NCBI GenBank assembly: GCA_902634075.1
Contig: CACPJA010000007.1
Location: forward strand, 1 to 49,896
Length of the DNA: 49,896 nucleotides
Source: an uncultured Gammaproteobacteria bacterium
GTDB taxonomy: Bacteria > Pseudomonadota > Gammaproteobacteria > Steroidobacterales > UBA11654
Direction: 5' to 3'
Shown: one piece after another, positions 16,490 through 26,526 of the stretch
Position numbering within the stretch: position 1 is the stretch's first letter
Layout of the letters: every line of letters starts with the position of its first letter
Notes under the pieces: model-generated
Database searches by the model: none
Seen by the model: only the letters and a program-made list of their open reading frames with translations
What the model was told of the DNA's origin: nothing
Made by a program: the position numbers and the translations under genes

Positions 16490-19098
16490 CCTGAAATTTC
16501 TTTTGCTTTTCTTACAATGGATTTTGCACTTATACCAAAATGATCTCTTAGGGCTTCTCTGGTTTCGCTCAATCCAAAGCCATCAGTACCAAGAGCAGAA
16601 AAAGTTCCAGGAAATAAATGGGCAAGACTATCGGGTAAGAGCGTTATCCAGTCGCTAACAGAAATAAAATGACCCTTTTCATTTTTTAGTATCGTTTCTA
16701 GATAAGACTCCCTGCCCTCTTCAATCGATTCTCGGTAATCTTTATGCAATAAATTGTAACTCGTTACACTCCATATATTCGTAGGAATCCCTTCTTTTTC
16801 TAATTCTTCTTGTGCTTGAATGACTTGTTGCATGATGCTGCCACTTCCTAATAAGTGAATTTGATCACCTTTGAAACTCTTTACCAAATCCTTAGATGCT
16901 TTCTTGAAACAATACATCCCATTGAGGATATTTTCTTTGTTCACGTCCTTTATTGGTGGATGAGTGTAATTCTCATTGTAGACAGTTATGTAGTAAAAAA
17001 CGTCTTCTTGTTCTTCGTACATCCTTCGAATTCCTTCTTGGATAATAACTGCTAATTCATATCCAAATGCAGGGTCATAAGTCATAAGATTGGGGACTAC
17101 AGAGGCTAAAACATGAGAATGCCCATCTTGATGTTGAACCCCTTCTCCATTTAGAGTTGTTCGACCTGATGTCCCGCCTATTAAAAATCCTCTGGTCATT
17201 GCATCTCCACAAGCCCAAATCATGTCACCAACTCTTTGAAAACCGAAAATAGAATAAAATATATAAAAAGGAATCATTGGTAGCTCATAGTGTGAGTAAG
17301 CTGTTCCTGCAGCCATAAACGAAGCCATCGCACCAGCTTCACAAATTCCTTCCTGTAAAATCTGACCGTCCTTAGCTTCTTTATAGGGAGAGATTGTACC
17401 TGCATCGACAGGCTGATAATTCTGTCCATCATGCGAATAAATACCTGCTTGAGAAAACAAGCCATCCATCCCGAAAGTTCTAGCCTCATCAGGGACAATT
17501 GGAACGATATACTGGCCTATCTCGTCTTCTCTTAGCATCTTTGAGATCATTCTTACAAGAACCAACGTGGTTGATATAGATCGATCTATACCGTTTGTAA
17601 AATCTTCAAAAAGCCCTATATCAGGAGCCTTAATGGATTTGCATGAATCAAATCTAATCGGCTGATAACCTCCAAGCTCTTTTCGTCGTTCATGAAGATA
17701 TTGCATTTCCTCAGATTTTGGATCGGGAACATAAAATGCTGCGTCTTTTTTCTCTTGATCTGATAAAGGAATGCCTAATCTATCGCCAATTTCTATTCTC
17801 TCTTCATCAGACATTGTCTTCTTCTGGTGAGCTATATTTCGACCTTCTGAACCCTCACCTAAACCATAACCTTTCAATGTTTTAATTAAAACAACCGTTG
17901 GCTTACCCTTCGAATTAACAGCCTTTTCAAAAGCTGCATAGAGTTTCTTACGATCAAAACCACCTCGTTTTATATCTTTTAACTCATCATCACTCAAATT
18001 AGACATAATAGACTCAAGTTCTTTATTGTCATGAATCCAATGAGCTCTCTGATCAGCGCCTGAAGAAACAGAATAATTTTGATATTCTCCATCAACTACT
18101 TCGTCCATTCGTCTTTGCATAACATCGTTTGTGTCAATTGCAAATAAAGGATCCCATTCAGAGCCCCAAATGACTTTGATGACATTCCAGCCTGATCCTC
18201 TAAACACAGCTTCGAGTTCTTGAATAATCTTTCCGTTACCTCTAACGGGTCCATCTAAACGCTGAAGATTGCAATTCACAACAAAAATAACGTTATCTAG
18301 TTGCTCTCTTGAGGCAATATTAATTGTGCCTATTGTCTCTGGCTCATCCATCTCACCGTCGCCTAGAAAGGCCCATATTTTACCTGGTGATTTTTTCAGT
18401 AAGCCTCTGTTTTCTAGGTACTTTGCAAAACGTGCGTAATAAATTGAACTCACCCCATTAAGACCCATAGAAGCAGAAGGGCTAGGCCATAACTCAGGTC
18501 GGCGTCTAGGATGCGGATATGAAGGAAGCCCTCCTGCGTCCTGGAGCTCTCTCCTGAAGTTACCTATCTCATCTTTTGTCAGACGTCCCTCTAAGAAGGC
18601 TCTAGAGTATATGCCAGGTGAAGCATGGGCTTGGATATTCATCATATCGCCTTGGTAGTTCTCCGTTCTGGATTTGATAAAGTGATTTAAAGCCACTTCT
18701 GTCATTGTTGCGGCAGAAGCATAGGTAGCAATATGGCCCCCAAGACCTTCGCCTGTATCATAGGCTTGTAAAACCATAGCCATAGCGTTCCAACGGATAA
18801 TATTTTCAATTTTATCTTCTAATTCATGGTTACCCGGATAACTGGGCTGTTCCGAGAGTGGTATGGTGTTTCTGTAGGGTGTGTTTAGCGTTGCTTCAGT
18901 GAGCGTTATTCCTTGGCTCAAGGCAAAGTTCTGTAAAGATCTTAAGAGGTCCTTAACCTCTTTGTTCCCATAACTCTCCTTGACTGCCTCAAGGGATTCA
19001 ATCCACTCGTTGATTTCGATTTTCCATTCCTCTTCGAATTTTTTATCAACCGAATCACTCATGGAAATAACCTCAGCCGTTTTTTTTGGATCACTCAT
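16486..19098 (-). CDS. aceE: Pyruvate dehydrogenase E1 component (homodimeric type)
   Basis: An 870-residue thiamine-diphosphate enzyme that decarboxylates pyruvate and acetylates the lipoyl E2. The ThDP/Mg motif is GDGEMDEPETIG with the distal Asn in FVVNCNLQRLDG; GHIATYASAATMTEV, HASPGIYSRAFLEGR and YGLGEGSEGRNIAHQKK are further AceE signatures. Its length is close to that of E. coli AceE (887). The frame starts at 19098, but a second ATG at 19062 has a better GAGG ribosome-binding site and gives MSDSVDKKFEEEW, so the true start may be there. Unusually, no aceF or lpd follows: downstream comes the convergent methyltransferase gene. It is divergent from ilvD. Confidence 0.96.
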   Translation of the reverse strand: MSDPKKTAEVISMSDSVDKKFEEEWKIEINEWIESLEAVKESYGNKEVKDLLRSLQNFALSQGITLTEATLNTPYRNTIPLSEQPSYPGNHELEDKIENIIRWNAMAMVLQAYDTGEGLGGHIATYASAATMTEVALNHFIKSRTENYQGDMMNIQAHASPGIYSRAFLEGRLTKDEIGNFRRELQDAGGLPSYPHPRRRPELWPSPSASMGLNGVSSIYYARFAKYLENRGLLKKSPGKIWAFLGDGEMDEPETIGTINIASREQLDNVIFVVNCNLQRLDGPVRGNGKIIQELEAVFRGSGWNVIKVIWGSEWDPLFAIDTNDVMQRRMDEVVDGEYQNYSVSSGADQRAHWIHDNKELESIMSNLSDDELKDIKRGGFDRKKLYAAFEKAVNSKGKPTVVLIKTLKGYGLGEGSEGRNIAHQKKTMSDEERIEIGDRLGIPLSDQEKKDAAFYVPDPKSEEMQYLHERRKELGGYQPIRFDSCKSIKAPDIGLFEDFTNGIDRSISTTLVLVRMISKMLREDEIGQYIVPIVPDEARTFGMDGLFSQAGIYSHDGQNYQPVDAGTISPYKEAKDGQILQEGICEAGAMASFMAAGTAYSHYELPMIPFYIFYSIFGFQRVGDMIWACGDAMTRGFLIGGTSGRTTLNGEGVQHQDGHSHVLASVVPNLMTYDPAFGYELAVIIQEGIRRMYEEQEDVFYYITVYNENYTHPPIKDVNKENILNGMYCFKKASKDLVKSFKGDQIHLLGSGSIMQQVIQAQEELEKEGIPTNIWSVTSYNLLHKDYRESIEEGRESYLETILKNEKGHFISVSDWITLLPDSLAHLFPGTFSALGTDGFGLSETREALRDHFGISAKSIVRKAKEISG

Positions 19099-19231
19099 TG
19101 TTTGTCGTTAGCTCAATTAAATAATACCAAGTTAACTAAAATTTACTGAGACTACTGTACCATGAGAATTATAATTGTTATTCAGAAATGAGATAATATT
19201 TCCAATGGAATTAACATACTGAAAAATTACT

Positions 19232-21085
19232 ATGCCTGACTACAGATCAAAAACATCAACACACGGCAGAAACATGGCTGGTGCTCGAGCACTATGGCGT
19301 GCGACTGGCATGAAGGAAGATGACTTTGGCAAGCCTATCATCGCTATTGCTAATTCATTTACACAATTTGTACCCGGTCATGTTCACTTAAAAGATCTCG
19401 GGCAAATGGTTGCCAGAGAGATCGAAAAATCGGGTGGGGTAGCAAAAGAGTTCAGCACTATTGCTGTAGATGATGGTATTGCAATGGGGCATTCAGGTAT
19501 GCTCTACAGCCTTCCTTCCAGAGAACTTATTGCTGATGCGGTTGAATACATGGTCAATGCTCACTGTGCAGATGCACTGGTCTGTCTATCCAATTGTGAC
19601 AAGATTACTCCTGGAATGCTGATGGCGTCTATGCGATTAAATGTCCCAACTATTTTTGTTTCTGGGGGACCAATGGAGGCTGGAAAAAGTATCGTTCAGG
19701 GGAAAGAAACAACACTGGATTTAGTTGATGCTATGGTCCTTGCAGCGGACGATTCGATTTCAGATGAAGATGTTGCAAGTGTTGAACGATCCGCTTGCCC
19801 AACCTGTGGCTCATGCTCAGGAATGTTTACAGCCAATTCTATGAACTGCTTGGTTGAAGCACTGGGTCTAGGTCTTCCAGGGAACGGGAGTGTTTTAGCC
19901 ACTCATATTGATAGAAAAGGTTTGTTTTTAAAAGCTGGGCAATTAATTGTAGAAATGACAAAGTCCTATTATGAGGATGACAATGAAGATGTTCTCCCTA
20001 GAAATATTGCCAATAAAGAATCCTTTGAAAATGCGATGACACTTGATATCGCCATGGGAGGATCCACCAATACAGTACTTCATATTTTAGCTGCTGCTAA
20101 AGAAGGCGGAATTGATTTTAATATTAACGATATTGATCGATTATCTAGGCGTGTTCCCAATTTATGTAAAGTAGCACCAAGCAGCCAATATCACTTGGAA
20201 GATGTTCATAGAGCTGGTGGAGTTATGGCAATTCTAGGTGAGCTGGAAAGGTCAAAGCTCTTAAACTCAGAGACAAAAACAGTGCATGCATCCAGTCTAA
20301 AAGAGGCGATTGACAAATGGGATATTAACCGTAAACCAAGCAAAGAAATTGAAGAATTCTATTCGGCAGCACCCGGAATGATTCCTACAACTGAACCGTT
20401 TTCACAAAACAAGCGTTACGACGAATTAGACACGAATCGGGAAACAGGATGCGTCAGAGATTTAGATAACGCCTACAGTCTTGATGGAGGTCTTGCTGTG
20501 CTTAGAGGGAATATTGCTGAAGAAGGTTGTATTGTTAAGACTGCTGGCGTTGATCAAAATAATTTGGTGTTTAGTGGGCCTGCAAAGATATTTGAAGGAC
20601 AAGATGAAGCGGTGGATGCAATTCTCAACAATGAGGTTAAAGCTGGAGATGTTGTACTAATTCGATACGAGGGACCCAAGGGTGGTCCTGGAATGCAGGA
20701 AATGCTCTACCCCACGAGTTACCTCAAATCTAAAGGTCTTGGTAAAAAATGTGCCTTGATCACTGACGGTCGATTTTCCGGAGGAACATCAGGATTATCG
20801 ATTGGTCATATATCTCCCGAAGCTGCTTCTGGAGGCAATTTAGCGTTAGTAGAAGATGGTGACCTGATCAATATCGATATCCCTAAAAGAAGCATTGATG
20901 TTGATTTATTACCTGAAGAAATTGAACAACGAAGGCTGGCAATGCAAGGTAGAGGTTCAAAAGCCTGGAAACCTAAAGTTAGACAAAGAGTTGTAAGTGA
21001 AGCGTTGCAAGCCTATGCATTAATGGCAACATCAGCCTCTGATGGAGCAGTCCGAGTGGTTCCTAAGGAACAAGATCATGAGTAG
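19232..21085 (+). CDS. ilvD: Dihydroxy-acid dehydratase
   Basis: A 617-residue enzyme of valine/isoleucine biosynthesis that dehydrates 2,3-dihydroxy-3-methylbutanoate and -pentanoate to the 2-oxo acids. Iron-sulfur and metal motifs are visible in [14 protein letters not shown] and [20 protein letters not shown], with [22 protein letters not shown] near the C-terminus. Its length matches the long (E. coli type) IlvD. The ATG at 19232 gives [19 protein letters not shown], the family N-terminus. No other branched-chain genes adjoin it. Its last eight bases overlap the start of the F420-NADP reductase gene, so it may share a transcript with the F420 cluster. Confidence 0.96.
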   Translation: MPDYRSKTSTHGRNMAGARALWRATGMKEDDFGKPIIAIANSFTQFVPGHVHLKDLGQMVAREIEKSGGVAKEFSTIAVDDGIAMGHSGMLYSLPSRELIADAVEYMVNAHCADALVCLSNCDKITPGMLMASMRLNVPTIFVSGGPMEAGKSIVQGKETTLDLVDAMVLAADDSISDEDVASVERSACPTCGSCSGMFTANSMNCLVEALGLGLPGNGSVLATHIDRKGLFLKAGQLIVEMTKSYYEDDNEDVLPRNIANKESFENAMTLDIAMGGSTNTVLHILAAAKEGGIDFNINDIDRLSRRVPNLCKVAPSSQYHLEDVHRAGGVMAILGELERSKLLNSETKTVHASSLKEAIDKWDINRKPSKEIEEFYSAAPGMIPTTEPFSQNKRYDELDTNRETGCVRDLDNAYSLDGGLAVLRGNIAEEGCIVKTAGVDQNNLVFSGPAKIFEGQDEAVDAILNNEVKAGDVVLIRYEGPKGGPGMQEMLYPTSYLKSKGLGKKCALITDGRFSGGTSGLSIGHISPEAASGGNLALVEDGDLINIDIPKRSIDVDLLPEEIEQRRLAMQGRGSKAWKPKVRQRVVSEALQAYALMATSASDGAVRVVPKEQDHE

Positions 21086-21734
21086 TGAAATAAAAAGTAT
21101 TGCAATCTTAGGTGGAACAGGTGCATTGGGCTCGGCTTTGACAAAAAAATGGGCTAATGCTGGCTACAGAATTGTCATCGGCTCGAGAGACCCAGAAAAG
21201 GCAGAAAGAATAGCCAGAGAAATTAATCAAGAATTAGATTCTGATAAGGTCACTGGCTCTGATTTAAAGACTGCGGCGAGTCAGTCTGATATCTCGGTTT
21301 TAACTGTCCCTTATTTTAGCCAAAAAGACACTCTTACACTTATCAAAGAAGATCTGGCAGGAAAAATTCTAATTGATACAACAGTTCCATTACAAAAAGA
21401 GGTAACTAAAGTAAAACTCCCAAGCATAGGCTCTGCTGCACTTGAATCTCAAGCCATTCTTGGATCTGAGACCGAGGTTGTATCTGCGCTTCAAAATATT
21501 GGCTCACATTTGGTTGGCTCAAAAGAAGAAATTAAAGCTGAGGTTTTGGTTACTGGCAATAATGAAGAATCTGTTGAGACTGTCATTTCTTTACTCGATG
21601 ATTTGGGATTAAAATCTTGGTATGCAGGCTCATTGGAAAATTCAGCAGCAGCTGAGGCATTAACATCAGTCCTGATTGTGATTAATAAGAAACACAAACT
21701 AAAATCATCAGGAATCAATATAACCTCCAACTGA
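21078..21734 (+). CDS. npdG: NADPH:F420 oxidoreductase
   Basis: A Rossmann-fold protein of about 218 residues that passes hydride between NADPH and the deazaflavin F420. The dinucleotide motif is [22 protein letters not shown] followed by the NADP-phosphate site [18 protein letters not shown] and DTTVPL are family features, as in NpdG/Fno proteins. I use the ATG at 21078, which gives [13 protein letters not shown] and overlaps the ilvD stop; the longer frame from 21042 lies wholly inside ilvD. It is the first gene of a complete F420 cluster, which strongly supports the function over a generic NADP oxidoreductase. Confidence 0.88.
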   Translation: MSSEIKSIAILGGTGALGSALTKKWANAGYRIVIGSRDPEKAERIAREINQELDSDKVTGSDLKTAASQSDISVLTVPYFSQKDTLTLIKEDLAGKILIDTTVPLQKEVTKVKLPSIGSAALESQAILGSETEVVSALQNIGSHLVGSKEEIKAEVLVTGNNEESVETVISLLDDLGLKSWYAGSLENSAAAEALTSVLIVINKKHKLKSSGINITSN

Positions 21735-21750
21735 ATTCAAGATATAGTTT

Positions 21751-22530
21751 ATGAACTCAAGATCGGCTAATAATAAGCTTGAAGTGTTTGCACTGAATAA
21801 CGTGCCCTCAATTAAAGAGCACGATGATATAGCCAAAATCATTCTCGAGAATTCCAAAGAAGACAATCTCGCTATTCAAAAAAATGACATCGTGGTCATA
21901 GCTCAAAAAATTATTTCTAAATCTGAAGGACGATTGATTGATCTAGAGACAATCGTTGCGAGCGAACAAGCAGAGAAAATAGCTAAACAAACCTCAAAAG
22001 ATGCTCGACTGGTTGAACTGATCATTCAAGAGTCCAATGAGATTATAAGAATCCAGGATGGAATAATCATCGTGGAGCATCGACTTGGCCATGTTCTTGC
22101 AAATGCAGGAATTGACCAATCAAACATAGAAAATGGAAATGGACACGTTTTATTATTGCCTGAGAATCCAAGTAAATCAGCGGATCAGATCAGACGTGCT
22201 ATAGAATCCTCCATAGATGTTGAAGTGGGCGTGATTATTACTGACAGTATGGGTAGAGCATGGAGGCTTGGAACAACTGGTCATGCAATTGGTTCATCAG
22301 GTGTAAAAACCATTATTGACCTGAGAGGAAAAAGCAAAGATTTGTTTGGGCGAGAATTACAAACTACCGTTATTGGTTTCGCAGACCAAATAGCCTCGTC
22401 AGCAGCCTTGGTTATGGGGGAAAGCAATGAGGGAAAACCAGTTGCTATTGTCAGAGGCATTGATATGCCGTCAGATTCTGATAACGTCAATGATTTGATA
22501 AGGTCCAAGGAAGAAGACTTATTCCGGTGA
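21751..22530 (+). CDS. cofE: Coenzyme F420-0:L-glutamate ligase
   Basis: A 259-residue GTP-dependent ligase that adds glutamate (the gamma-glutamyl tail) to F420-0. Signature stretches are DIVVIAQKIISKSEGR near residue 46, GIIIVEHRLGHVLANAGID near 105-125, and VGVIITDSMGRAWRLGTTGHAIG near 160-185, followed by DLFGRELQTTVIGFADQIASSAALVMGE. The length corresponds to the archaeal-type single-domain CofE; the C-terminal nitroreductase-like domain of mycobacterial FbiB is absent. The stop codon overlaps the start of cofD. The length of the glutamate tail cannot be predicted. Confidence 0.94.
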   Translation: MNSRSANNKLEVFALNNVPSIKEHDDIAKIILENSKEDNLAIQKNDIVVIAQKIISKSEGRLIDLETIVASEQAEKIAKQTSKDARLVELIIQESNEIIRIQDGIIIVEHRLGHVLANAGIDQSNIENGNGHVLLLPENPSKSADQIRRAIESSIDVEVGVIITDSMGRAWRLGTTGHAIGSSGVKTIIDLRGKSKDLFGRELQTTVIGFADQIASSAALVMGESNEGKPVAIVRGIDMPSDSDNVNDLIRSKEEDLFR

Positions 22531-23480
22531 GCATGAGTGAAAATAATCTTATAGCGATAAGTGGTGGCATTGGTGGCGCCAAATTATGTTATGGCTTAGA
22601 CCAGATACTAGAACCTGGGCAGCTTCGGGTTATTGCTAACACCGGTGATGATTTCTTGTATCTTGGCTTTTATATCTCACCAGATATCGACACCTTGATC
22701 TACACCTTAGCCGAAGTAAATAATAAAGAAACAGGCTGGGGAAGAGAGGATGAGACTTGGAAGACCCATAATGTCCTAGGTGAACTTGGCGCAGACAATT
22801 GGTTTAAATTAGGGGATAAAGATTTGGCTCTGCATCTGCATCGATCGAAAGCATTGAGGAACGGAGAAACCTTAACATCTATAACCCAAGATATTGCTGA
22901 ACGATTTAAATTAAAAACTGTAATCTTGCCAATGAGTGATCATATCATCCAAACAGTTGTAGACACTGATGAGGGCTCGATGCCCTTCCAAGAATACTTT
23001 GTCAAAGAATCAACTAATCCTAAAGTTCGAGAAATCTCATTTGAAAGCAAACACCCTGAAACCACAAAAGAGGTTCTCGAGGCAATCAATGATCCTGAAC
23101 TGTCTGGTTTTATGATAGCTCCTTCAAACCCTTATTTAAGTGTAGACCCGATTCTGTCAATAGATAAAATCAAACAAACTATTATGCAATCCAACAAACC
23201 TAGAGTTGCCGTCTCACCAATAATTGGTGGTGATAGTGTCAAGGGTCCAACAGCTAAAATTATGGAAGAGATGGGACTTGAAGTTAATGTTATGACTATA
23301 GCAAATCACTATGAGGATCTTATCGACGGCTTAATCATAGATAATACTGATGAGGAGTACATCCAAGCGATAGAGTCCTCTGGTATTAAAGTTAAAGTCT
23401 CAAATATTCTCATGAATAACAACGACGATAAAACTAGATTGGCAGAAGAAGCTATCGAATTTTTAAACGAGTTAAGCTAG
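22527..23480 (+). CDS. cofD: 2-phospho-L-lactate transferase (F420-0 synthesis)
   Basis: A 317-residue transferase that moves the phospholactyl-type group from its GDP-activated form to the deazaflavin Fo. The N-terminus ISGGIGGAKLCYGL is the classic CofD nucleotide-binding start, followed by VIANTGDDFLYLGFYISPDIDT and, further on, GFMIAPSNPYLSVDPIL and VAVSPIIGGDSVKGPTAK. The start is GTG at 22527, overlapping the cofE stop; an ATG at 22533 is possible and loses two residues. Whether the incoming group derives from phospholactate, PEP or 3-phosphoglycerate is not readable here. Confidence 0.95.
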   Translation: MSMSENNLIAISGGIGGAKLCYGLDQILEPGQLRVIANTGDDFLYLGFYISPDIDTLIYTLAEVNNKETGWGREDETWKTHNVLGELGADNWFKLGDKDLALHLHRSKALRNGETLTSITQDIAERFKLKTVILPMSDHIIQTVVDTDEGSMPFQEYFVKESTNPKVREISFESKHPETTKEVLEAINDPELSGFMIAPSNPYLSVDPILSIDKIKQTIMQSNKPRVAVSPIIGGDSVKGPTAKIMEEMGLEVNVMTIANHYEDLIDGLIIDNTDEEYIQAIESSGIKVKVSNILMNNNDDKTRLAEEAIEFLNELS

Positions 23481-23489
23481 TTAAAAAAT

Positions 23490-24098
23490 ATGTGGGCTAT
23501 CATTCCGATTAATAGTTTCAAAAAGACCATGACTAGGCTCTCTGAAGTATTAAATGCCAACCAAAGAATTAAACTAACTAAACTTCTCACCCAGCAAATA
23601 ATTGATCATCTCTTGGGAATCCCAGAGATAGAAAAAATAGTTTTACTCACAAATGAAACTGAATGGGCACAATCTTTTGATGATAAAAAAATTATTTTAA
23701 AAGCAAACCAAGATAGATTGAGCCTAAAAGAGAACATCAATCAAACCGCTGATTGGTTATGGGAAAAAGGTGCAAAAAAAATGCTCTATCTATCAATTGA
23801 CCTCCCCTTAGCATTAAAGGACGATGTCTTGGATCTAATTAATCAGCACAGAAATGGGCTTACGCTTGTTATTGCAAATAAAGACGGGGGGACCAATGCA
23901 TTGATTCTAGATATGCCGCGCTCTTTCCCCTTCCAATTTGGAGAGAATAGTTTAGAAAAACATCTAGCAGAAGCAAAAAAATTTGGAGTAGAAACCCAAG
24001 CTCTTAATATTCATGGATTAAGTTTTGACCTCGATGATATTGATGACTGGAATCATCTTATTGCCACAAATAAATCTTTATTAAATAAGCTGGATTAA
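23490..24098 (+). CDS. cofC: 2-phospho-L-lactate (or analogue) guanylyltransferase
   Basis: A 202-residue nucleotidyltransferase that activates the three-carbon phospho-acid with GTP for CofD. The N-terminus WAIIPINSFKKTMTRLSEVL matches the CofC opening with its GTP-binding lysine, LYLSIDLPLALKDDV is the metal-binding motif, and ANKDGGTNALILDMP is the highly characteristic family segment. SFDLDDIDDWNHL closes the domain. Ten bases separate it from cofD. CofC sets which phospho-acid enters F420; the sequence alone does not let me choose. Confidence 0.92.
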   Translation: MWAIIPINSFKKTMTRLSEVLNANQRIKLTKLLTQQIIDHLLGIPEIEKIVLLTNETEWAQSFDDKKIILKANQDRLSLKENINQTADWLWEKGAKKMLYLSIDLPLALKDDVLDLINQHRNGLTLVIANKDGGTNALILDMPRSFPFQFGENSLEKHLAEAKKFGVETQALNIHGLSFDLDDIDDWNHLIATNKSLLNKLD

Positions 24099-24150
24099 TT
24101 AACAGGAAATAGTCATGGTGTCACGACAATTAAAAGGGTATAAATAACTC

Positions 24151-26526
24151 ATGAAGAATGAACTAAGTCGTTATAACGAGATTGGAATATCGACGCCATT
24201 GATCGATTTAATGGAAGAAGCTAGCGGTCTTCGTGATCAAGAAAAATTTCTCATCACCTATTCAAAAAAAGTATTCATACCCTTAACCATGTTGTGCCGT
24301 GATGTTTGTCATTACTGTACTTTTGCCAAGGTTCCAAGAAAATTATCCAGTCCTTTCTTAAGACCTGACCAAGTTTTAAAGATTGCCAAAACTGGAGAAA
24401 AAAATTACTGCAAAGAAGCCTTATTTACGCTGGGTGAAAAACCTGAGTTAAGATACAAAGCTGCCAGAGAAGATCTTAAATATCTAGGCTATGACACCAC
24501 ACTAGATTATTTGCATGCCATGGCAAAAATGGTTCTAGATGAGACCGGTCTTTTGCCTCATCTCAACCCTGGAACAATGAGTATAGATGAGATTAAGCGT
24601 CTGAAAGAGGTCTCATTGTCTATGGGGATTATGCTTGAGTCTGCTTCAAAAAGACTGTGCCAAAAAGGAGGGCCGCATTATGGCTCACCGGACAAAGATC
24701 CCGAGTTAAGATTGCAAACAATACAAAACCTTGGTGAATTAAATGTTCCTGTCACCACCGGCATATTAATAGGTATTGGTGAAACCAGAAAAGAGCGACT
24801 GGAAAGTCTTTTGGCGATCAAACAACTGCATGAAAAATATGAGCATATTCAGGAAATTATTATCCAAAACTTTATACCTAAACCTGACACTAAAATGAAG
24901 AATGTAAAGGCACCAGAACCTGAAGAGCTTTTATGGACACTTTCTATGGCTCGCATTATCTTTGGCTCAACAATGAATATTCAATGCCCGCCAAATCTTA
25001 ATAAGGGTTTTTTGTCTGAGATCATTGATTCGGGTATAAATGACTGGGGCGGAGTTTCTCCTGTTACTGATGATCATGTTAATCCAGAATCACCTTGGCC
25101 TGATTTAGAATTACTGAAGCTCTCAACGAATAATAAAGGCTTTGAGTTACAAGAGCGCCTTGCTGTTTATCCTGAATATCAAAAAGATCCTAAGTGGGTG
25201 GATAGCAACCTCAGACCGCATCTTTTGGAACTATCTGACTCTGAAGGTTATGGCCGACATAATAAATGGCGCTGTGGTGAATCTCTCAAGGTACCTAAAA
25301 CTGGTAAACACCCCATTTGGACAGATCATGAACCCAGTGGCTCAGTTGAGATCTCAAATATAATCAGTAAATCCTTTGCACAAAAAGACTTAAGTCACAG
25401 TGAAATAACTTCGTTGTTTAAAGCCAGGGGCAATGACTTTCATCTGGTCTTAAATAAGGCCAATGAATTGAGGCAAATCATAAATGCAGAACAGGTGAGT
25501 TATGTTGTTACAAGAAATATTAACTACACGAACATTTGTAAATACACCTGTCATTTCTGTGCCTTTTCCAAGGGTAAAACAAAAGAAAACCTAAGAGGCA
25601 AACCCTACCTACTCTCTTTCGAAGAAATAGGTAATCGAGCATTAGAAGCATGGAATCGAGGAGCAACTGAAGTTTGCATGCAGGGTGGTATTCACCCTCA
25701 TTTTGACGGTGAAACTTATTTAAATATATGCAACGCCATTACGACCAAAGTACCAAACATGCATATTCATGCCTTCTCCCCACTAGAAATTACTCATGGG
25801 GCAACCTCTCTGGGAATCTCAATCGAAAATTTTCTGATCATGCTTAAAGAGAGCGGTCTTAAGACAATGCCAGGAACGGCAGCAGAAATCTTGGACGATG
25901 AAGTAAGAAAAAATATCTGCCCAGACAAGCTTAATTCAAATCAATGGTTAGAAGTTATAAAGACAGCACATCGTGTTGGCATTAAAACAACATCGACAAT
26001 AATGTTCGGTCATCAAGAACATATAGAACATTGGTCTACACATTTGATTAAACTTAGAGAAGTACAAAAAGAAACGGGTGGAATTACAGAATTTATTCCC
26101 CTCCCCTTTGTCAGCATGGAGTCACCCATGTATAAAAGAGGGAATGCCCGACCAGGGCCCACATTCAGAGAGGTTCTTTTAATGCATGCTGTGGCTAGGC
26201 TTGCACTGCATCCTTATATTCAAAATATTCAATCGAGCTGGGTTAAATTGGGATCAAGTGGCGCCGAGAGCTGTCTTCATGCAGGCGTCAATGATATGGG
26301 AGGAACATTAATGAATGAATCCATATCAAAAGCAGCAGGCAGCATTCATGGTCAAGAATTTGAACCTCTTAAAATGGAAACATTCATAAAAGGTTTAGGC
26401 AGGAAACCGGTGTTGAGGGACACCCTCTATAATGACATCAGTAATGAGAAAACTATAAATAAAGTGGATTCTGAAGCACTGGATCAAATGCAATTTTTTC
26501 TAGATAGCGCTCACCCGATTTACTAA
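24151..26526 (+). CDS. fbiC: Bifunctional Fo synthase (CofG-CofH fusion)
   Basis: A 791-residue double radical-SAM protein that joins tyrosine and the ribityl-diaminouracil intermediate of riboflavin synthesis to make Fo, the deazaflavin core. The N-terminal CofG half has the [4Fe-4S] motif CRDVCHYC (Cys49, 53, 56). The C-terminal CofH half has CKYTCHFC (Cys463, 467, 470). MQGGIHPHFDGETYL and PGTAAEILDDEVR are CofH signatures. The fused form is known from actinobacteria and F420-making proteobacteria. The local ribosome-binding site is far from the ATG (AAGGG at 24134-24138), and a 10-codon frame ends three bases upstream, so coupling to upstream translation is possible. It overlaps the convergent DUF4491 gene by four bases. 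Confidence 0.96.
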   Translation: MKNELSRYNEIGISTPLIDLMEEASGLRDQEKFLITYSKKVFIPLTMLCRDVCHYCTFAKVPRKLSSPFLRPDQVLKIAKTGEKNYCKEALFTLGEKPELRYKAAREDLKYLGYDTTLDYLHAMAKMVLDETGLLPHLNPGTMSIDEIKRLKEVSLSMGIMLESASKRLCQKGGPHYGSPDKDPELRLQTIQNLGELNVPVTTGILIGIGETRKERLESLLAIKQLHEKYEHIQEIIIQNFIPKPDTKMKNVKAPEPEELLWTLSMARIIFGSTMNIQCPPNLNKGFLSEIIDSGINDWGGVSPVTDDHVNPESPWPDLELLKLSTNNKGFELQERLAVYPEYQKDPKWVDSNLRPHLLELSDSEGYGRHNKWRCGESLKVPKTGKHPIWTDHEPSGSVEISNIISKSFAQKDLSHSEITSLFKARGNDFHLVLNKANELRQIINAEQVSYVVTRNINYTNICKYTCHFCAFSKGKTKENLRGKPYLLSFEEIGNRALEAWNRGATEVCMQGGIHPHFDGETYLNICNAITTKVPNMHIHAFSPLEITHGATSLGISIENFLIMLKESGLKTMPGTAAEILDDEVRKNICPDKLNSNQWLEVIKTAHRVGIKTTSTIMFGHQEHIEHWSTHLIKLREVQKETGGITEFIPLPFVSMESPMYKRGNARPGPTFREVLLMHAVARLALHPYIQNIQSSWVKLGSSGAESCLHAGVNDMGGTLMNESISKAAGSIHGQEFEPLKMETFIKGLGRKPVLRDTLYNDISNEKTINKVDSEALDQMQFFLDSAHPIY

